A DNA stretch of 15,373 bases from an uncultured Lachnospiraceae bacterium. Its GTDB lineage: Bacteria > Bacillota > Clostridia > Lachnospirales > Lachnospiraceae. The notes below the pieces were generated by a model, which had not been told where the DNA came from, did no database searches, and saw only the letters and a program-made list of their open reading frames with translations. Location of the stretch: positions 1-15,373 of the forward strand of contig URCR01000058.1 in the NCBI GenBank assembly GCA_900546325.1, given 5' to 3'. Positions within the stretch are counted from its first letter, which is position 1. Each line of letters starts with the position of its first letter. The position numbers and the translations under genes were made by a program. Shown here piece by piece: positions 12,945-15,373 of this stretch.

Positions 12945-13321
12945 GATATCCGTCCTTTCCATAACCGATAAATCAAACAAACAACGAGTGGAATTGCCCC
13001 GACTGCCCCGGCAAGTGTGTAAATAGGCCAGGTAAGGAATCCAATGATCATTTTAGGAGCAACTGAAGTCAGCCACTTTTTAGCGATATGGGAGAAAAAT
13101 ATCAGCCCCGCAGGTATCCCGGAAAAAAGCATTCCGAACGAAATGATGCTCCGTGGAAATCCGATCGGTTCTGGAACCTGCATGTTTTGACTTGCCCAAA
13201 ACGCAATATATTCCGGATCACTGACTTGTTTCATCTGCGTAACCGCCACAAAACAACCGATCACGCACCCTAAAATCAAAAATGTGAAAATATAGAAAAT
13301 CTGTTTTCGCTCTTTTTTCAT
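12926..13321 (-). CDS. Small membrane protein of unknown function
   Basis: 131 residues with three or four hydrophobic segments (about 9-28, 59-77, 91-118). Between the first two lies a soluble loop (about 29-57) rich in polar residues. A Lys/Arg-rich start and end suggest both termini are cytoplasmic or that the last hydrophobic region is a hairpin. No family recognized. AAGGAAAGGA upstream serves as ribosome site. Overlap with the DUF3592-like gene suggests co-translation and perhaps a shared membrane role. Confidence 0.75.
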   Translation of the reverse strand: MKKERKQIFYIFTFLILGCVIGCFVAVTQMKQVSDPEYIAFWASQNMQVPEPIGFPRSIISFGMLFSGIPAGLIFFSHIAKKWLTSVAPKMIIGFLTWPIYTLAGAVGAIPLVVCLIYRLWKGRISCQKYK

Positions 13322-13370
13322 ACTGGATTGTCCTTTCCTTTTTCCTTATCAGCACCAGCGAACCAGCATT

Positions 13371-14126
13371 TTACTCAGATACATCTATGGAATAGCTCAG
13401 GCAGTCGCCCCTCTTATCGCTCTTTAAATCATCGTAATACCACATATAAGTCACTCTGCCATATTCATCGATTTCAATAATACCATCCGGCTTTTGTCCT
13501 TCGATTTCTAATGTATAGATTTCTTTTTCATGGGCATAGCCAAACACAAAACGAGTATCCGGATAGTTTGGATTTAAGTCTTGTTGAAAATCACTCAATG
13601 TTAAAATAGAATGAAGAAACTTATGAAAATCTGATCCATATCTACTGTCAGGTTTCGCGGTAACTTGCGTGGAAGTGATAAACGAATAACATGTATTTCC
13701 ATTTTGCATTTGCTTTTTTAAGCGTGCGAATACGAATCCCTGCACCGGATCGTCGTTTGTTCCCGCACGATAAAAAATCGTATCATACTGCTTGCCATTC
13801 CACATATGAAACGTTTCATCCACGTGGTTAAGGAAATCATCAGGAACGGAAAGTTCCTCATTTTCCGCTTTCAGAGGAGAATTTAAAATAGCTTTTTCGA
13901 TAGAGTCGTAATATGTAAGCTCTGAATCATTTTTATCATAATCATTCATGGTAAACGCTACATATTCCTCATCTTTATTTTCTTCCCCCGGAATATAAGT
14001 ATAACGTCCATTTTCAATGTGGTCATCATATTCAAAATCAACAAATAATCCAATCCCTATCAGAGCTGCAAAGATCAGAAAAACGATTCCAATCAGGATC
14101 AACAATATTTTCAAAATTTTTTTCAT
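13371..14126 (-). CDS. Membrane-anchored extracytoplasmic protein of unknown function
   Basis: 251 residues. A basic start (MKKILK) and one long hydrophobic segment (about 6-28) act as an uncleaved signal anchor; there is no lipobox cysteine. The remaining 220 residues are acidic and soluble, with strand-rich parts such as YTLEIEGQKPDGIIEIDEYG and YMWYYDD near the C-terminus. The family is not recognized. The ribosome site is weak (AGAAG). It is the largest protein of the right-hand membrane-protein group and would be displayed outside the membrane. Confidence 0.75.
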   Translation of the reverse strand: MKKILKILLILIGIVFLIFAALIGIGLFVDFEYDDHIENGRYTYIPGEENKDEEYVAFTMNDYDKNDSELTYYDSIEKAILNSPLKAENEELSVPDDFLNHVDETFHMWNGKQYDTIFYRAGTNDDPVQGFVFARLKKQMQNGNTCYSFITSTQVTAKPDSRYGSDFHKFLHSILTLSDFQQDLNPNYPDTRFVFGYAHEKEIYTLEIEGQKPDGIIEIDEYGRVTYMWYYDDLKSDKRGDCLSYSIDVSE

Positions 14127-14160
14127 GGCATATCACTTCTTCATCTGCTTTAAATTTGTC

Positions 14161-14490
14161 CTATTGTTTTTTATATTTTTTCTCGATAAGCAAGCTATAA
14201 ATCGCCATAATTACTATCGTTTCAATCATTACACCAACTACTGACAGAAAAATATATGGAGTCTTTTCAGCACTTAATAAGGGGATTCCTAACACAACAA
14301 AAATCACTCCATAGAGAATAAACAATTTCCCCATTACATGATTATATCCCTTTATATCTCTCACTGGAAAGGCCTTCATGTTCGCCCAAAAAGCAACTGC
14401 CTTTTTTGAAAAATAAGCACATATTCCTATACCAATCAGAATGCAACCAACGATTGCCCATACTATAAATCCTATCACTCGTCCGCCCAT
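14161..14490 (-). CDS. Small three-helix membrane protein
   Basis: 109 residues: membrane segments at about 5-27, 53-73 and 78-100, a short amphipathic loop (28-52, containing KAFPVRDIKGYNHVMGKLF) and a Lys-rich C-terminus. The pattern of a first helix, a short loop with GYN and two further helices resembles small uncharacterized membrane proteins (DUF3784-like) common in Bacillota; I am not sure of the family. GAGGA lies 6 nt before the ATG. Confidence 0.72.
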   Translation of the reverse strand: MGGRVIGFIVWAIVGCILIGIGICAYFSKKAVAFWANMKAFPVRDIKGYNHVMGKLFILYGVIFVVLGIPLLSAEKTPYIFLSVVGVMIETIVIMAIYSLLIEKKYKKQ

Positions 14491-14542
14491 ATCATATCCT
14501 CGATTTCACAAATTTAAATTCATCTCTCCGTATTACTGGAAT

Positions 14543-14824
14543 TTATTTATGTTTTACTCTGCTGATAAGTTTTTCAGCAATAACACTAAGAAACATACAA
14601 ATGCCACACACTACTCCCATATTAATCCCGATTGTTTTGCCAACGTACTTTGTTCCTGATTTTGTCAGTTCATAAATGGGGATTCCAAGTATTTTAACGG
14701 TCAGTGTATCTACACTTGTGCTATATGCGTTAATGTAGCCAAAATAAATTACGACACTCATCAATATCATTGCTACTGCAAACCCAATTACCAACTCAAC
14801 TATGATTTTTATTTTTTTCTTCAT
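14543..14824 (-). CDS. Small two-helix membrane protein
   Basis: 93 residues from the ATG at 14824, chosen over two in-frame upstream ATGs because GAGGT sits 5 nt before it. Membrane segments at about 7-29 and 65-84 with a polar loop between (LGIPIYELTKSGTKYVGKTI) and a basic C-terminus. No family recognized. Confidence 0.68.
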   Translation of the reverse strand: MKKKIKIIVELVIGFAVAMILMSVVIYFGYINAYSTSVDTLTVKILGIPIYELTKSGTKYVGKTIGINMGVVCGICMFLSVIAEKLISRVKHK

Positions 14825-14936
14825 TTTTACCTCATCATTTTTCATAAAAAATCCCATTAAAGTCATCATCTAACTATATTTAGCAACCCTTGCCTGACAT
14901 CCTTTTGATGTGTAACAATGCCTGGTCGTATCTTTA

Positions 14937-15245
14937 TCAATTTGTTTCCCTTTCCAGGCTAAGCATATAATATCGATAAATTAAATAACCAATTGCTGCC
15001 ATAAAAATGAAAATGTAAGCTACATGATCTTTCAAAGCCCTCAAATAGAAGGCAAACAGAACGAATCCAACACTTTGAATCCAGATCTTAAATCTTTTAT
15101 CTTCAAGTTTTCCCATTTTAAATAGGCAATAACGAATCCCTATTACTGCCGGAGAAAATGCAAAAGCAATAATAATTAGAAATACCTTCCGCTTATCAGC
15201 CGTAAGTTTCTTTAGTATTTTTTTCTCTTCATTATCAATCTCCAA
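14937..15245 (-). CDS. Small membrane protein, start uncertain or truncated
   Basis: About 102 residues from a TTG at 15245: a charged N-terminal helix (EEKKILKKLTADKRK) and three hydrophobic segments (about 20-41, 53-69, 74-91). No ribosome site precedes the TTG, and the frame stays open and protein-like for about 18 further codons upstream (SGKSIPDEASLSLLYQCLE) with no ATG, GTG or ribosome site before a stop at about 15308. The true N-terminus may therefore be lost or frameshifted. No family recognized. Confidence 0.5.
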   Translation of the reverse strand: MEIDNEEKKILKKLTADKRKVFLIIIAFAFSPAVIGIRYCLFKMGKLEDKRFKIWIQSVGFVLFAFYLRALKDHVAYIFIFMAAIGYLIYRYYMLSLERETN

Positions 15246-15301
15246 ACATTGGTATAGCAGACTTAGTGATGCTTCATCAGGTATGCTTTTCCCGCTTTCC
15301 C

Positions 15302-15373
15302 TTAGTTAAAGATATGAACCCTCATTATCAGTCTACTTTTCCAATAAATCGGTAGTATATCTCTATTTCCTGT
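15302..15373 (-). CDS. Possible 3' end of an off-window gene
   Basis: An open minus-strand frame enters from the window edge and reads 23 codons to a TAA at 15302-15304. Too short to identify; may be chance. The rest of 15246-15301 shows nothing. Confidence 0.15.
   Translation of the reverse strand, partial: TGNRDILPIYWKSRLIMRVHIFN

Noticed and set aside
1..15373. CRISPR arrays, rRNA, tRNA and insertion sequences
   Set aside because: No regularly spaced repeats, no RNA-gene signatures and no DDE transposase were seen.

Overview
The window looks like the chromosome of a low-GC Bacillota gut anaerobe (Clostridia or Erysipelotrichia type; species not resolvable). It carries a GC-richer mobilizable element of about 7.2 kb. 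AT-rich flanks, strong GGAGG ribosome sites and TTG/GTG starts fit Bacillota. The backbone (large serine recombinase, MobV relaxase, RepA_N-type protein, Cys_rich_VLP protein, Xre regulator) is typical of integrative mobilizable elements of Clostridia.

Layout. 1-1612: AT-rich left flank with a tyrosine integrase on the minus strand. About 1649-8845: the element. Its minus-strand operon runs from about 5.7 kb down to 1676: a possible small ORF, Cys_rich_VLP protein, short RepA, MobV relaxase, 70-aa protein, large serine recombinase. Divergently, the Xre regulator is transcribed on the plus strand from a promoter overlapping a 50-bp palindrome. Cargo sits at 6667-8290: a broken GNAT (streptothricin-acetyltransferase-like) gene and an intact aminoglycoside 6-adenylyltransferase gene close to ant(6)-Ib. 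The ant(6) gene lies between two diverged, inverted copies of a structured sequence of about 120 bp. The right end carries a pMV158-type oriT matching the MobV relaxase, two hairpins and the attachment region. 8840-8965: 5' stub of another Xre gene. 8966-9341: no gene. 9342-15245: a co-oriented minus-strand array: S66 LD-carboxypeptidase/MccF-like, Nudix hydrolase, GrpB remnant, membrane protein, ClbS/DfsB-family protein, DUF3592-like protein and several small membrane proteins of unknown function.

How it works together (inference). The serine recombinase excises and inserts the element. MobV nicks the oriT near the right end, so the ant(6) region would enter a recipient early. No VirD4 or mating-pore genes are present, so transfer would need a helper. 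The most unusual parts are regulatory: a recombinase promoter nested in a terminator loop followed by a hairpin that hides the ribosome site; a 115-bp palindromic repA leader; and the structured repeats around ant(6).
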